From assembly GCA_039613835.1 (NCBI GenBank), contig CP154827.1:1396501-1460500 (forward strand): a stretch of 64,000 nucleotides of DNA, given 5' to 3'. The notes beneath the pieces are model-generated. The model saw only the letters and a list, made by a program, of their open reading frames with translations, ran no database searches and was not told the DNA's origin. Made by a program: the position numbers and the translations under genes. Source of the DNA: Acetobacteraceae bacterium. GTDB lineage: Bacteria; Pseudomonadota; Alphaproteobacteria; Acetobacterales; Acetobacteraceae. Below, piece after piece: positions 1 through 9,308 of this stretch (position 1 is its first letter; each line of letters opens with the position of its first letter).

Positions 1-534
1 TCTGCAACTCATGCAAAGTGGCGAGGCGGGCTTGCAGCACCAGGGCGAAGGCGTTGGACAGGTTTCCGCAGCAGGCTTCGGCGCGTCTTCTTCCCCCATA
101 TCCGACGTCGCTTTCCCATCGGGGGAGAAGAGGCGTTGCACGCCCGAAAAAAAATCCGTGTGCAACCGGAAAACCGCCTCCCTCAATATCGCGATGGTTA
201 GCGCGTCCTCGACATCATCGGGCCGAAGCGGCACCTCGACACCCGGATGACGCGGGTCCGGCCGCCGGAAAACGCAATCCGTCAGCGCGTCAAAAAGTGC
301 GTCCGCCGTTTCAGGCGGGATATAGGCCAGAAGTTCGAGACCCCGCCCGACCAGGCCCGCAATACCCTGCTCAATATCGAGATCCTCAATCTCAACCTGG
401 CTTTGCAGCAAGGCGTAAATGACACGTCGGCCCCAACGATCCGCATCCCAGGCCGACATGCGCCTGATATGGAAAGTTTTGCCATAATCATCACCCGATT
501 CAGAAATGGTGATCTCAATCTCACGCCGCGCCAT
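1..534 (-). CDS. Phage tail assembly chaperone-like protein (partial)
   Basis: This frame starts at ATG 534-532 and runs off the left edge of the window, about 178 codons. The ATG overlaps the TGA of the upstream DUF3277 gene, which suggests translational coupling. The protein begins MARREIEITISESG and continues with RRMSAWDADRWGRR, a pattern I associate with tail assembly chaperones of Mu-like and BcepMu-like phages; position after DUF3383 and DUF3277 fits. The last 30 or so codons in this frame are Cys/Pro-rich and look unnatural, whereas another frame over about 1-85 reads LSNAFALVLQARLATLHEL, a plausible helix. That is either a decay frameshift or a programmed one, as known for many tail chaperones. 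The function is inferred from synteny and weak sequence resemblance. Confidence 0.55.
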   Translation of the reverse strand, partial: MARREIEITISESGDDYGKTFHIRRMSAWDADRWGRRVIYALLQSQVEIEDLDIEQGIAGLVGRGLELLAYIPPETADALFDALTDCVFRRPDPRHPGVEVPLRPDDVEDALTIAILREAVFRLHTDFFSGVQRLFSPDGKATSDMGEEDAPKPAAETCPTPSPWCCKPASPLCMSCR

Positions 535-968
535 CAGAAGCCAACGGGGAAGACCCGCTCCCACCGAAGTCTGAAGGCGCGGTTCGCCAGGATGCGCATC
601 CCATCCGGCAGCGGCGCGCCGGAAAGCAGAACGCCCTTGTTGAAAGTATATTTTCGACTGATGCCGAGCAGGGTAAGCTCCCCATCTAAGCGGTAAATCG
701 TGCGGGATGTGGTTTGAGCGGTCATGATAACTTCAAAATCCACCACACTTGAGGAAGCCGCGTTGAGATATAACGTCATATCGACGGGGCACGGAATAAA
801 CCCGGCATTGAGATACCCGTCAATGCTCATCTGCGTCTCGACCTGGTCCAGCGCATCCGCCTCCCAGGCGCGATCTGTCCCCCAATTCTCAAGCGTGATC
901 GGGGCGTTGAACAGCGTTTCGACCGTGAGGGTGAAGACCCCGTCAGCTGAAGTCAGATTACGCGCCAT
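534..968 (-). CDS. DUF3277 family phage tail protein
   Basis: Complete 144-residue frame from ATG 968 to TGA 534. It starts MARNLTSADGVFTLTV and has no signal peptide or membrane segment. DUF3277 proteins lie directly after the DUF3383 sheath-like gene in contractile-tail prophages and are thought to be tail tube or tail-structure components, which matches this order. The start overlaps the TAA of the upstream gene and the stop overlaps the start of the downstream one, so the three are probably co-translated. No lesion is visible. The exact structural role is inferred from context. Confidence 0.65.
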   Translation of the reverse strand: MARNLTSADGVFTLTVETLFNAPITLENWGTDRAWEADALDQVETQMSIDGYLNAGFIPCPVDMTLYLNAASSSVVDFEVIMTAQTTSRTIYRLDGELTLLGISRKYTFNKGVLLSGAPLPDGMRILANRAFRLRWERVFPVGF

Positions 969-2131
969 TACACCACCTCCACGACGTTGAAATCGATGCT
1001 TTGCACGCTGCCGCCGTCACTGTACCAAAGCATTGCCCCGGGGATCTTGCGTGAAGCCCTTTGCTCCGGGGTGGCGGAAGACGCGCCGGGATGCAGATAA
1101 TATCCCTGATTGAAAAGCTCATTGGAGATATCGCGCCCGGCAGCGCGGTTGGCGGTATCTTTCTGGTCAGGCGATAAGGTGACGCCGGTGCGGATGATCC
1201 TGAAATTTGCCGCTCTGACCAATACATCCCGGCAGGCGGCGGTGATCATCGCATCGCCTTCAGAAGTAGAAGGGATGTCGCGTTGCTGCATGAAAAGTGT
1301 GATCAGCGCATATTGGAGCTGATTGGCCAGCCATGTCTGGCAGATCAGGGCATCTACCCATTGGCTCGACCCCAAAACCCGACCATCATAGAAAAACGCG
1401 AAGCTGCCGGTCGCGGCGCCGTAATTGCCGTAGAAACTGTAATTTCCTTCCAGCAATGTCTGGGCGTCAGCGGCCTCGGAAACGCTTGGCGTTACGAAAT
1501 CACTTTACGTAAAGGCCAGAGCGCGACGCCCGTCCGTCTTATCGAAATCGAGCGTGGCCATCCATGTCAGCGCCAGCGCAGCGGCTTTGGAATCTTTGTA
1601 AATGAGAGAAATATTCCGCGTATTGGCGAGACCCTGGAAAAACCACCCCAGAGACCATTTGGAAACATCCGACCCTTGATCCCTCACGAGGGCATTGATG
1701 TTATCGTCCCAGATGACGGCCCAATAGCGCGTATTGAGCAACAGCCAGTAAGCGAGGCTGCGCGCAACATCCTGTGACGGGACGAAGGCCGGCGCAAAAC
1801 CGACCCAACTGCTCCAACCCTGTGCGACCTTATCGAGATCGCCTGAAATCTTGCTGGCACCGTCTGACACGCCAGCGAAGAGAATTTGCGTGGGCAAACG
1901 CGACACATCTTTCAACTCACCGAAAATCACCGATGCCATCTGATGCTCAATCGAGCCGGGACCGAATAAAGACGCAACATCCGACGGAGAATCAGACGTG
2001 ATAACGTCGCCCGGTCCGACAACGTCCATATTATGCGTCAAAATAAGAGGGTCGAGGAAATTGCTGGGGGTTTGCGGCGTGATGACACGCGGGATGACAT
2101 TGACGATTTGTGAAAGGGGTATACCAGACAA
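968..2131 (-). pseudogene. DUF3383 phage tail sheath-like protein, in-frame TAA
   Basis: The frame begins at TTG 2131, seven bases after an AAGGAG ribosome site, with SGIPLSQIVNVIPRV, the typical DUF3383 start. It continues through motifs such as YWAVIWDDN to ALAFT and then meets TAA at 1505-1507. The same reading frame then continues SDFVTPSVSEAADAQ and EGNYSFYGNYG to the natural stop at 968, which is the expected C-terminal part of the family. So only one nonsense codon interrupts a protein of about 387 residues. The family forms the sheath-like layer of contractile phage tails. Without suppression the product would lack its C-terminal half and a functional tail is unlikely. Confidence 0.75.
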
Positions 2132-2147
2132 AGCCGTTTCTCCTTTT

Positions 2148-2665
2148 TCATTCGGCTCGGTGGGTCGGCGCGGCCCGGATCGCAGCGGACTCCGCCGTTT
2201 CGATCCAGGCCGACATGGTCTGATTAAGCTGGAGGGCCAATTCGCACTTCCAGCCAACAACGTAACCGCGCACATCATCCCGTGCCACGTCACTGACGGG
2301 AGACGATGCTTCGAGCAGTGTCACCTGCTTATCCTGCGCGTGAAACCATGAGATGACTGACGGATCATTAAAGTGCAGCGCAATCCAGTGACTGATCGCC
2401 TCCGCGTCGTCTCCTTCGACCGTCAGCTCAACGTCGAGGCGCAATATCGTGTAGGTCGTGACCGCATTTTCCGAGAACCCCCGCCATGGTCTTGAAAGCC
2501 ACGTCGCCAGGAGGGGACGCATCAGAATGTAAAGCCCGGTCGGCGCCGGGACGTCATTTTGATGCGCCCTCATAATGACGTCCCCTCGGGCAGGAGGGTC
2601 AAAAGCCAACGCCGCAACAATGTCAGCGCCGTCGACATGTCCGGTTTGGGGAGAGACTGTTTCAT
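2148..2665 (-). pseudogene. LIC_12616-like phage neck/tail terminator, frameshifted
   Basis: An ATG at 2665 opens MKQSLPKPDMSTALTLLRRW and ends after TLLPEGTSL at a TGA near 2576. The neighbouring frame picks up at the same point with MRAHQNDVPAPTGLYILM and runs to 2148, giving VELTVEGDDAEAI and a Trp-containing C-terminus. Joined, they make a protein of about 170 residues like the LIC_12616 / gp12-type neck or tail-terminator proteins found just upstream of DUF3383 genes. A single-base indel around 2570-2580 explains the break. Its end overlaps the ribosome site of the DUF3383 gene. The family call relies on N-terminal pattern and synteny. Confidence 0.55.
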
Positions 2666-2840
2666 GACCATCATCCTGATAAATTGCCCGGCCGGGGCAT
2701 GACGCGATCAAGCGACGACGCCCCACGCGCGGGTGGCACTATCCGGTACGGCGTTTCTTCATGGCGGCCCGCCACTCTCACCGCCAAAGCAGCGTCACGC
2801 GCCCATGAACCGGAGGGAGGAGAAGAGATTGCCGGCATGG

Positions 2841-2882
2841 CATGTCACAGCGCCCGCATCGTCTGCATGGCGCTGTGACATG
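2841..2882. repeat. Perfect 14-bp inverted repeat
   Basis: CATGTCACAGCGCC (2841-2854) is followed by a 14-base spacer and its exact reverse complement (2869-2882). It lies in the 290-base gap between the 3' end of the GH30 gene and the 5' end of the phage cassette, both on the minus strand. There is no T-tract on either side. It could be a terminator-like hairpin for the GH30 transcript or a dyad operator for the phage genes; the sequence does not decide. Nothing else is recognised in 2666-2955. Confidence 0.6.
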
Positions 2883-2955
2883 GGCGTCGGGCATCCACGT
2901 CATCCATAGACAGAGCCTTGGTTGGACGAAAAGAGGAATTCCCGACGCCGGCGCC

Positions 2956-4554
2956 TTAGGCCGCTACCTCTTTGAATGTCACGACGCTATTCGTTGGGAT
3001 GGTCGTCTTGAAGCTGTTTGACGACGCGTCCAGATGGATATCGTCCAGTTTTTTCCAGTTATTATCGTCACCTTCTGCAGTCAGATAAGGCGTCAGAGCC
3101 TGAATGCCGGAATCGACCACCTCAAACTCGATATCGCTATCAAGGTCACTCTGGTTGATCATGACCATTGTCAGGGAGTTCGCGGCGTTCGGGTCCTTAT
3201 AGGCTGAATAGAGGACGCCATTATAGGATGTGTTTCTCGACGTCTTGAGACGTGTATAACCAGGGCTGATGAACTTCGTATAATTACCGTATACGAAATA
3301 TACTTTCCCCTTGGTGTAGGTCTCGCCATCCGTTTTGATCAGGCATTCATTACTCGTCTTCTCAACGCCAAGCCAGAAAGTGAAGGCATTGACGTTTCCG
3401 CGCGTAAGAAAACCATGAAGACTGGAGGCAAACTCCAGACCTTTCTTCATGCTCGGGTCGAACTCTGTGGTTTCCGAGATCTCGGTGATCCATCTCTGCT
3501 TGCTGAAACGGTCAAAAACCCAGTTATAGGATTTCTGATTATAGGTCACACTCGAGTCACCACCGAAAGGATTGGAGATGGTGTAACCGTGACTGGCGCT
3601 GATCTCCACCTTATCGAGTGTGCCACTCAACCACATGATGCAGAGACTGCAGAACGTGAAGATATCGGACACTGCCCAGTTGGCGCATTCACCGATAATC
3701 GTCTTGGTATGAGAGCCAAAGCGATTGAGCGTCACGTGAAGCTTGGGTACAAATCGCGCGACATCTGTCGGCAGCCAGATCGTACCGGCCCAGCTGGAGG
3801 TCGGAAATTCCGGCTCATTCATGGGGGAAACAGCATAGAGCGGGATACCTGCCGTCTCAAAATCCATGCTGATTTTCAGGATATAGCAGCAGAAAACATC
3901 ATCATATTTTGAGTCGAGCCTGTTGAAATTTTTTCCCTCGATCTGATCGGGAATGGTTTTCATCCAGGCAGGCGGTGACCAGGTGCTGGCGAAGATCTTG
4001 TCGATGTCATATTTCTGTTTGGCGTTTTTCAAGACCCAATATTGATTGATGGAATCATTCAGGTCCGAGCTTTTATATTCGTAATCAATTTCAGCTCGCA
4101 AAATGGACAGATGCAGACCCTCTTTGGAAAAAAGGTCACTCAACATGCTGTCCCGGTTTTTATCCTCGTAAAAAACCGTCTCGCGCCCCGCGAACACGCC
4201 AAAACCGTCAATCGCCTGGGCTGGCGCGCTGTGATAGATTTTCTCCTTCTTGTCCCAGAAGAAACTCAGGGGTTCGGGCTTGACGGATTGTTGCGCGTCC
4301 TCTTCCGCCGCGACGGAACGGTCAGGGCGTGCGCTGCGCAGCGTCTGGATTTGCGAGAGTATGTCTTCAATTTCCGATAAAACGCTCAGATCATAGATAT
4401 CGCTTTCCGCCACGAGATCACTTACTGAAACGCCGTAGAAATAATCCGAAAATTTAGAGTAATCGAGCGCCGATCCATCGAAATCATCACGTTTCATGAT
4501 TTCATTGATGGCGTCTTTTGTCTCCTGCAGAATTTGAAGTATGACATCTTTCAT
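2956..4554 (-). CDS. Glycoside hydrolase family 30 protein
   Basis: Complete 532-residue protein from ATG 4554. The catalytic domain starts near residue 100. Visible GH30 landmarks are IDGFGVF (115-121), STWSPPAWMK (190-199), SPMNEPEF with the likely acid/base Glu247, and RWITEISE with the likely nucleophile Glu358. GH30 enzymes are retaining glycosidases (glucosylceramidase, beta-1,6-glucanase, xylanase types); the substrate cannot be read here. A C-terminal beta region (about 410-530) follows the barrel, as usual. Unusually, there is no signal peptide: residues 1-95 form a hydrophilic, acidic, partly helical extension I do not recognise, so the product looks cytosolic or exported without a classical signal. 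No lesion is seen, unlike most accessory genes here. Confidence 0.85.
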   Translation of the reverse strand: MKDVILQILQETKDAINEIMKRDDFDGSALDYSKFSDYFYGVSVSDLVAESDIYDLSVLSEIEDILSQIQTLRSARPDRSVAAEEDAQQSVKPEPLSFFWDKKEKIYHSAPAQAIDGFGVFAGRETVFYEDKNRDSMLSDLFSKEGLHLSILRAEIDYEYKSSDLNDSINQYWVLKNAKQKYDIDKIFASTWSPPAWMKTIPDQIEGKNFNRLDSKYDDVFCCYILKISMDFETAGIPLYAVSPMNEPEFPTSSWAGTIWLPTDVARFVPKLHVTLNRFGSHTKTIIGECANWAVSDIFTFCSLCIMWLSGTLDKVEISASHGYTISNPFGGDSSVTYNQKSYNWVFDRFSKQRWITEISETTEFDPSMKKGLEFASSLHGFLTRGNVNAFTFWLGVEKTSNECLIKTDGETYTKGKVYFVYGNYTKFISPGYTRLKTSRNTSYNGVLYSAYKDPNAANSLTMVMINQSDLDSDIEFEVVDSGIQALTPYLTAEGDDNNWKKLDDIHLDASSNSFKTTIPTNSVVTFKEVAA

Positions 4555-5380
4555 TTTATTCGTTCCCTTATTAATTTTATTTTTTCGGATCTTATAGATA
4601 AAATTTCATGATTAAATATTCGTCGAGCCTCTTTGCAGGCTCGGAAACGAGGGTTTTTTCCCGTATTTACGGGACCGGCCACTCTCATCTCATGATGTGT
4701 GTCGCACCTGTCGCAATCAGGAGGGTGATCATCATGGTGAGGCGACTTCACGGCGCATTTTCAAAAAGCGTAAAGTCCGTCTTGCCGGGGAGGTGGTCAT
4801 ATGATCATGCTCACCCGTCATGAAGAGGCGATCCCGTCTTCAGACACTGTGGAGACGTATTTTCAGATTAATTCCTGTCCGTTCCTCGAATGACTTTAGC
4901 GCGGCGTCAAAATATGACGGCTTAATTCTTGTCCTTAAATAGAAGGGCCGATGCCATTCGAGACACTTCGCCTCACTGAAAGTGAAGATCCGCGGCGCAG
5001 CGTGCCATCCTGACCGCATCTTGAGGCGATCGTAACATATCGTCCCTGAAGGCGGCTACGCAACGCCTTGACGGCCCACGCTGTGACGCCGCAGCGAGGC
5101 ATAAGGCTCTGACCCTGTGCGGAAGCCCGATATGAGGCCCTTCCCCGATTGGGAAACATGCGCAACGCTGGCATTTGTCGCTTCCCTGCGCGTTGGCGCG
5201 TCGATATCGCTCTGCCGCGTCCATGATAAAGAATCGAGATACGGACTGAATTACACGTCAAAAAATACGTGCTGCACGCCAAACATTGGACTCGGCACAA
5301 AAGGTGATTTGTTTGTCGACTGAATATTTCGCATTTCGCGATGATCTACTTTACACATAACGTCTATTATTTTCGTAATA
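4555..5380. other. Intergenic stretch, no convincing gene
   Basis: About 820 bases between two minus-strand genes. Bases 4555-4620 are AT-rich and probably carry the GH30 promoter. Several short open frames exist on both strands but none has a good ribosome site or recognisable protein pattern; the frame at 5117-5323 plus (RKPDMRPFPDWETC) may be a degraded remnant but I cannot identify it. No tRNA, repeat or insertion sequence end was seen. Confidence 0.5.
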
Positions 5381-5845
5381 CTAGCATAGCTGCATGCGGC
5401 CTTCAATCTCCTTCTTTTTATTTTTGTTCTCCTCGTTATAAAAATCTCTTAATTGTTCAAGCACCAGCGCGATCTGGGCCGATGTCTTTCCCCGCGCTAC
5501 GGTTGCGGAAAAATGGGGAAACAGGATTTTACCCATTTTTATGAAGCTCAATTCTTCCACATAAACAAGCCGAAGGCGCAATTCAGCCGCCGCGCCCAAA
5601 GCGCGCCTCACATTGGCCACGCGCGCACAGGTCATGGCGCGAAGGACATGCCACGAGACCGCGTCATGACGCGTCGCATTATTGACCGGCCATGGCTCCC
5701 GATATTCCACGTAATCGAAGAAGGCGAAGGTGTAATCACGAAACCAGCGCTCCTCCGCATCGGCGCAATCCTGATCGACATCGCCTGAATTGATGAGCGC
5801 TTGAACGGTCATCAGGACACGTCGCGGCGCCCCGTGCGTGAACAT
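5381..5845 (-). CDS. DUF6456-like small protein (paralogue of 42758-43360)
   Basis: 154-residue frame; ATG 5845 or the internal ATG giving MTVQALINSG. The segment from VQALINSG to about residue 130 aligns with the gene at 42758-43360: both have an Ala/Leu-rich first helix (VQALINSG / VEALFNAG), a central SWxxxRA motif, and an ELSFxxMxxxLxP block followed by a helix ending LxxFY or LxAVY. I associate this with DUF6456, a DNA-binding-type domain near XRE regulators in alphaproteobacteria, but the similarity is weak. The AT-rich Lys/Glu tail (NEENKNKKKEIEG) is unlike its paralogue. It is divergent from the XRE remnant at 6041. Function unknown. Confidence 0.5.
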   Translation of the reverse strand: MFTHGAPRRVLMTVQALINSGDVDQDCADAEERWFRDYTFAFFDYVEYREPWPVNNATRHDAVSWHVLRAMTCARVANVRRALGAAAELRLRLVYVEELSFIKMGKILFPHFSATVARGKTSAQIALVLEQLRDFYNEENKNKKKEIEGRMQLC

Positions 5846-6040
5846 TGTTTTTGTCAGGCGTTCCGGCGTTGGACCATTACATGCAAAGTCGTCAGTCGGG
5901 GCGGTGCGTTCAGGGCGGGTCTTTTTTTTGACATTATATCCCTCATTATTGTTGTGGGTTTGTTGATGAATAGCCCGTGAACCTCCCGGCGCTGCGCCGA
6001 TTGCCTCGCCTGTTTCAGGCCGGACACGTCAAAAACGTCG

Positions 6041-6355
6041 CAACCGCCATCAAGAAAGAACTGGCAAGATCCTGCCAACGCGGCAGAATTCATCTGCGGA
6101 CCGGAAAACGCCATTGTGCAATATGAGACGGGGCGTTCCTTTCCCCGTCGGCCGCGCCTGCTGATTCTGGCCAAGGTTCTGGAAGTTGATCTGACATTTC
6201 TGCTTTCAGGCGCCACAACGGGTGAGGGACAAGCCCGCAGCGATTTTGAGCTCGCAGCTCTGCGCCTTTTCAGGCTTATTCCCCATGCGGCTCAGCCGGA
6301 TATGCTTGAAGCCATGCGGCTTTACGCCCGCGCTTTTAAGTCGGAAACGAAATAA
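6041..6355 (+). pseudogene. XRE-family regulator, 5' truncated
   Basis: The open frame reads SRKNWQDPANAAEFICGPENAI, then VQYETGRSFPRRP and LTFLLSG, the recognition helix and following part of a Cro/C1-type helix-turn-helix. The expected N-terminal arm is missing: the frame is closed by TGA at about 5983 and contains no ATG, GTG or TTG before GTG 6116, which lies inside the HTH. The C-terminal part (FELAALRLFRLIPHAAQP, MRLYARAF) is intact to TAA 6355. Probably the remnant of a repressor partnered with the divergent gene at 5381-5845. Confidence 0.6.
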
Positions 6356-6390
6356 CATCCAAGTTTCTGGCAAGGTCGCTTAGCAAGTAG

Positions 6391-6419
6391 TTGAAGTTTA
6401 ATATTAGTTCTGCTAATGT
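6391..6419 (+). promoter_or_regulatory. Candidate sigma-70 promoter
   Basis: TTGAAG (6391-6396), a 17-base spacer and TAATGT (6414-6419) match the -35/-10 pattern. It lies 40 bases upstream of the ATG of the hypothetical gene at 6459, in an otherwise AT-rich gap, so it probably drives that gene. Not tested. Confidence 0.5.
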
Positions 6420-6458
6420 TTTTCTGTCCTGAGAATAACAAAAAAGGCAAGTAACGGG

Positions 6459-6677
6459 ATGCCTAAATCGTCCACACTTATTAAGAGCCAGGTGCGTCAG
6501 TCATTACAGCGTCAAGTCTTTCATCGCGCATTTTCGGAGGTTGGACGTTGGGATACGGATTACACGGATCGGCCACGCGTGACGCTGGACTATCTTGAGT
6601 CCCTCGTTGACCAGGATGACGAGATGCGGGATTTCTCTGTCGCGGCGCTGATCCGCTGTCTGACACGCGCGGCCTGA
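6459..6677 (+). CDS. Hypothetical small protein, possibly frameshifted
   Basis: 72 residues starting MPKSSTLIKSQVRQSLQ, preceded by an AAGG-type ribosome site and a good promoter. It is hydrophilic, with no membrane segment, and I do not recognise the family. The next frame continues without stops from about 6681 to TGA 6909 (PEKVGQQYQFDDDFRLKQR ... GLMVRQKLGWRLIAPG), so the original protein may have been about 150 residues and been cut by a one-base indel near 6675. Both parts look protein-like in composition. No function is proposed. Confidence 0.45.
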   Translation: MPKSSTLIKSQVRQSLQRQVFHRAFSEVGRWDTDYTDRPRVTLDYLESLVDQDDEMRDFSVAALIRCLTRAA

Positions 6678-6953
6678 AAAGGTCGGTCAACAATATCAGT
6701 TTGACGATGACTTCAGACTGAAGCAGCGCGTGGACACCGTCCCGACGTCGCGCCCACGCCTTGCATCATCTCAAAATGCCCCAAAACCTGCCCGCCACCG
6801 CCTTAATCAGGATGCACCACCTGCTTTGGACATATGCGGCCTGATGGTAAGACAAAAGCTCGGCTGGCGACTTATCGCGCCCGGAACCCATCCATCGCGA
6901 CCCGACTGACTGTCGCCCGGCGCGGCGACGCATCTCTGCGCCACCTTTATAAG

Positions 6954-7966
6954 TCAGATACTGGCTGTGACCGGCATATTGACCAGTGCTTTGCCCGTAA
7001 ATTGACGATGCTCAAGGTCATTCAGAAATGCTGGCAACGCGTCAAAGCTGCGCGTCACCATCTCTTCCGGATGGAGAGACTGCTCCGCCAGGCAGGCCAG
7101 CAGGCGCTCCCCTGCTTTGGTCAGATCATGCCAGTCCGCATCATCACCATACATATGCAGGCCGTTAATCGTCACTTCATGCATGGATGTCGCACGCGTG
7201 AAATCGGGTCCGGCCAAGCGTCTAGGCGGCCGAGGATGCAGACAATATGCCCGTTCGCCTTCATGGCCGGCGTCAGATTGACGGCATAATCAGCACCGAC
7301 CGTATCGATGACGGCGTAATATTGATTTCTCAAATCCTCCGCGAAATGATCATCCGACACGGCGGTACCGGGGAGGCAATGTTGGGCGCCCAATGCGCGT
7401 AGGCGCTCCCAATGACGCTCATGGCACATGACGGTCACGGCAAAACCGCGATCAGCGGTAAGTTGGACGAGATAATTCCCGACAGCACCCCCAGCGCCTG
7501 AAACCAGAAGCTTCGCGCCGACGCGTCTGGGCAGCTTGGAGAGAGCCTGCCACGCGGTGAGAGCGGGGCATGGCATACTGGCCGCCGTGCCGAAATCCAG
7601 CGCATCCGGCATCACCATCAATACGCGGCCCTGAATGGGCGTATATTCGGCGAAGCTGCCGGGGCGGATAAGATTTTGATGATAGGCAACGCGGCGCTCG
7701 ACCCAGGCCGGATCAAGTCTCGCACCGACTTCCACAACGATTCCGGCGCCATCCACGCCTGGGATATGGCCGAGCTTCATGGGCGCAATGCGCTCGCCAA
7801 GGGCTTTCCAGTCAACCGGGTTCAGTCAAGCCACGTAATTGCGCACGAGGACTTCATCATCCGCAAGTTCGAGCCGGGACACATGCCGCATTTCCAACGC
7901 GAGCGCCGATGTCCCGTCAACCCAGCACCAGGCGCGATATTCCGCCGGAACTTCATGTCCTGTCAT
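6954..7966 (-). pseudogene. Zn-type alcohol dehydrogenase / quinone reductase (MDR), broken
   Basis: ATG 7966 follows an AGGA ribosome site. The frame reads MTGHEVPAEYRAWC to NYVA, then TGA at 7826-7828, then the same frame continues LNPVDWKALGER, PGVDGAGIVVEVG and SGAGGAVGNYLVQL (the NADP-binding Gly motif). Near 7207 one base is missing; the neighbouring frame finishes TRATSMHEVTINGLHMYGDDA and RQFTGKALV, ending at 6954. Together these restore a full MDR-superfamily oxidoreductase of about 335 residues. Two independent lesions make it a pseudogene. Its natural substrate is not visible. Confidence 0.85.
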
Positions 7967-8297
7967 CTTACCTATCCTTTATCCATGCAGGTTGACGCCA
8001 TGACGAGGATGATGGATCGGGTCGCCGTGCGGGACATCCTGCCCTATCGATGCGCGGGCAAGCGCCCGTGTCACGGTCTGAAGGGACCGCTGCGAAGCGC
8101 GCCCGCAAGAGCATCTTGAGAGCTCCGAGGCGCGATCTCTGCTCAAATTTGCACTTTGATCACGAAAGGTCGGGCGCCGACCGCGTGTTTTTCCACTGTG
8201 ACACATGACGCATTTCAACCCATTTGTGAAGCTGAAAATAAAAATATGTTTATGGATTGTTAAATTTTATTGCCCCACCCGACGCTCTTTTCAGGCA

Positions 8298-9056
8298 TCA
8301 GGCGGGGGATTTCAGGCGACGTTGCGCCCGGCGGCAGATGCGCAGCGTGCCGGGGTGATCAGGCTGCGCGGTGCGCCATGACTGGCAGAGCTCTATGACA
8401 AACGCCGGATTGTCCTTCCCCGCATCATTGAGCCAGTTCGCGACTGAATCCTGGACATATTTATGTGTCTCCGTCCGCAAAGGATTCAGCAATGGCAGGA
8501 TCGGTGAGGGGTCACGTCGCAAAGCTAAAATATGCCGGGTCCAGACACCGCGCGGCCGCAGGACTTCAATGGCGAACCGCCTGATATTCGGGTCCGGGTC
8601 ATGCACCCCGGGCGTGAGCGTGTCGATCGCCTCCGCAAGGCGCGCGGCGAACGCGGGGCGGACCGCCATCCACGCCCATTCCCGCACACCGAAATGCCGA
8701 TCAGCCGCAAAAGGCCGGATGGCGCGACAAAGTTCGCTGGCATTCTGTCGCGCTTCTCCATTGAGCGCTTCGATCGTCGCATAGGCCGCAAAGCCACGGA
8801 TTGTGTCACTGGCGTGAGACTGCAATGCGCAGATCTCCCCCTCCGAATAACGCGACCCGAGCAGCGCCCCGGCACGCCGCATACGCTCCACAAATCCCTG
8901 ATTTTGGAGATCCAACGCGGCAATGTCGGCCGGAGGGAGATGAAGGCGCCGGAGAAGTCGTGACATATCGATTGCCAGCATGTCCGCCAGATGACGCGTT
9001 TCGGCCGAACCTTCCTGAAGTGCGGCAAGATGTGCAGGTGGGATATTCATCGACAT
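8298..9056 (-). CDS. DNA alkylation repair protein (AlkC/AlkD-like HEAT repeat)
   Basis: About 252 residues from ATG 9056, chosen because GGGGAA lies a few bases upstream; a TTG at 9116 would add 20 residues. The protein is an all-helical HEAT-type array with motifs HFGVREWAWMAVRP, PNIRRFAIEVLRPRG, KYVQDSVANWLND and a C-terminal RRAQRRL, typical of the AlkC/AlkD superfamily, which removes alkylated bases (N3/N7-alkylpurines) from DNA without base flipping. It is complete and appears to be a single gene. Assignment to AlkC or AlkD subfamily is not certain. Confidence 0.75.
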   Translation of the reverse strand: MSMNIPPAHLAALQEGSAETRHLADMLAIDMSRLLRRLHLPPADIAALDLQNQGFVERMRRAGALLGSRYSEGEICALQSHASDTIRGFAAYATIEALNGEARQNASELCRAIRPFAADRHFGVREWAWMAVRPAFAARLAEAIDTLTPGVHDPDPNIRRFAIEVLRPRGVWTRHILALRRDPSPILPLLNPLRTETHKYVQDSVANWLNDAGKDNPAFVIELCQSWRTAQPDHPGTLRICRRAQRRLKSPA

Positions 9057-9308
9057 AACAGGCCATTCCCCGAACCGGATTTTCTCACCGCAGAGAGACG
9101 GGACAGCGAGTCGCAACGCCTCAACATCATTTTACCATGATGCGCCGCCATGGCGATTCCATGCCCGGCTGGTTACGGCCCGGGCGGCAATATCGCCCGT
9201 CTCCCTCAAATCCCCATATCCCACTCTCATGTGGCGATACTGAAATCATCCGTTTTCTTCGGCGCCGGATCAGTATATCTTCAAGAAATTGTAAGAAGGA
9301 ATAATCAT

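Noticed and set aside
11..696. Plus-strand open frames at the left edge
   Set aside because: They lie opposite the tail-chaperone and DUF3277 frames, have odd composition and no ribosome sites.
4935..5323. Overlapping open frames on both strands
   Set aside because: No ribosome site, no recognisable pattern and Arg/Cys-rich composition; treated as non-coding or unidentifiable remnant.
9150..9308. Longer start for the small XRE gene
   Set aside because: The upstream part has no HTH-related sequence and TTG 9309 has a good ribosome site at proper spacing.
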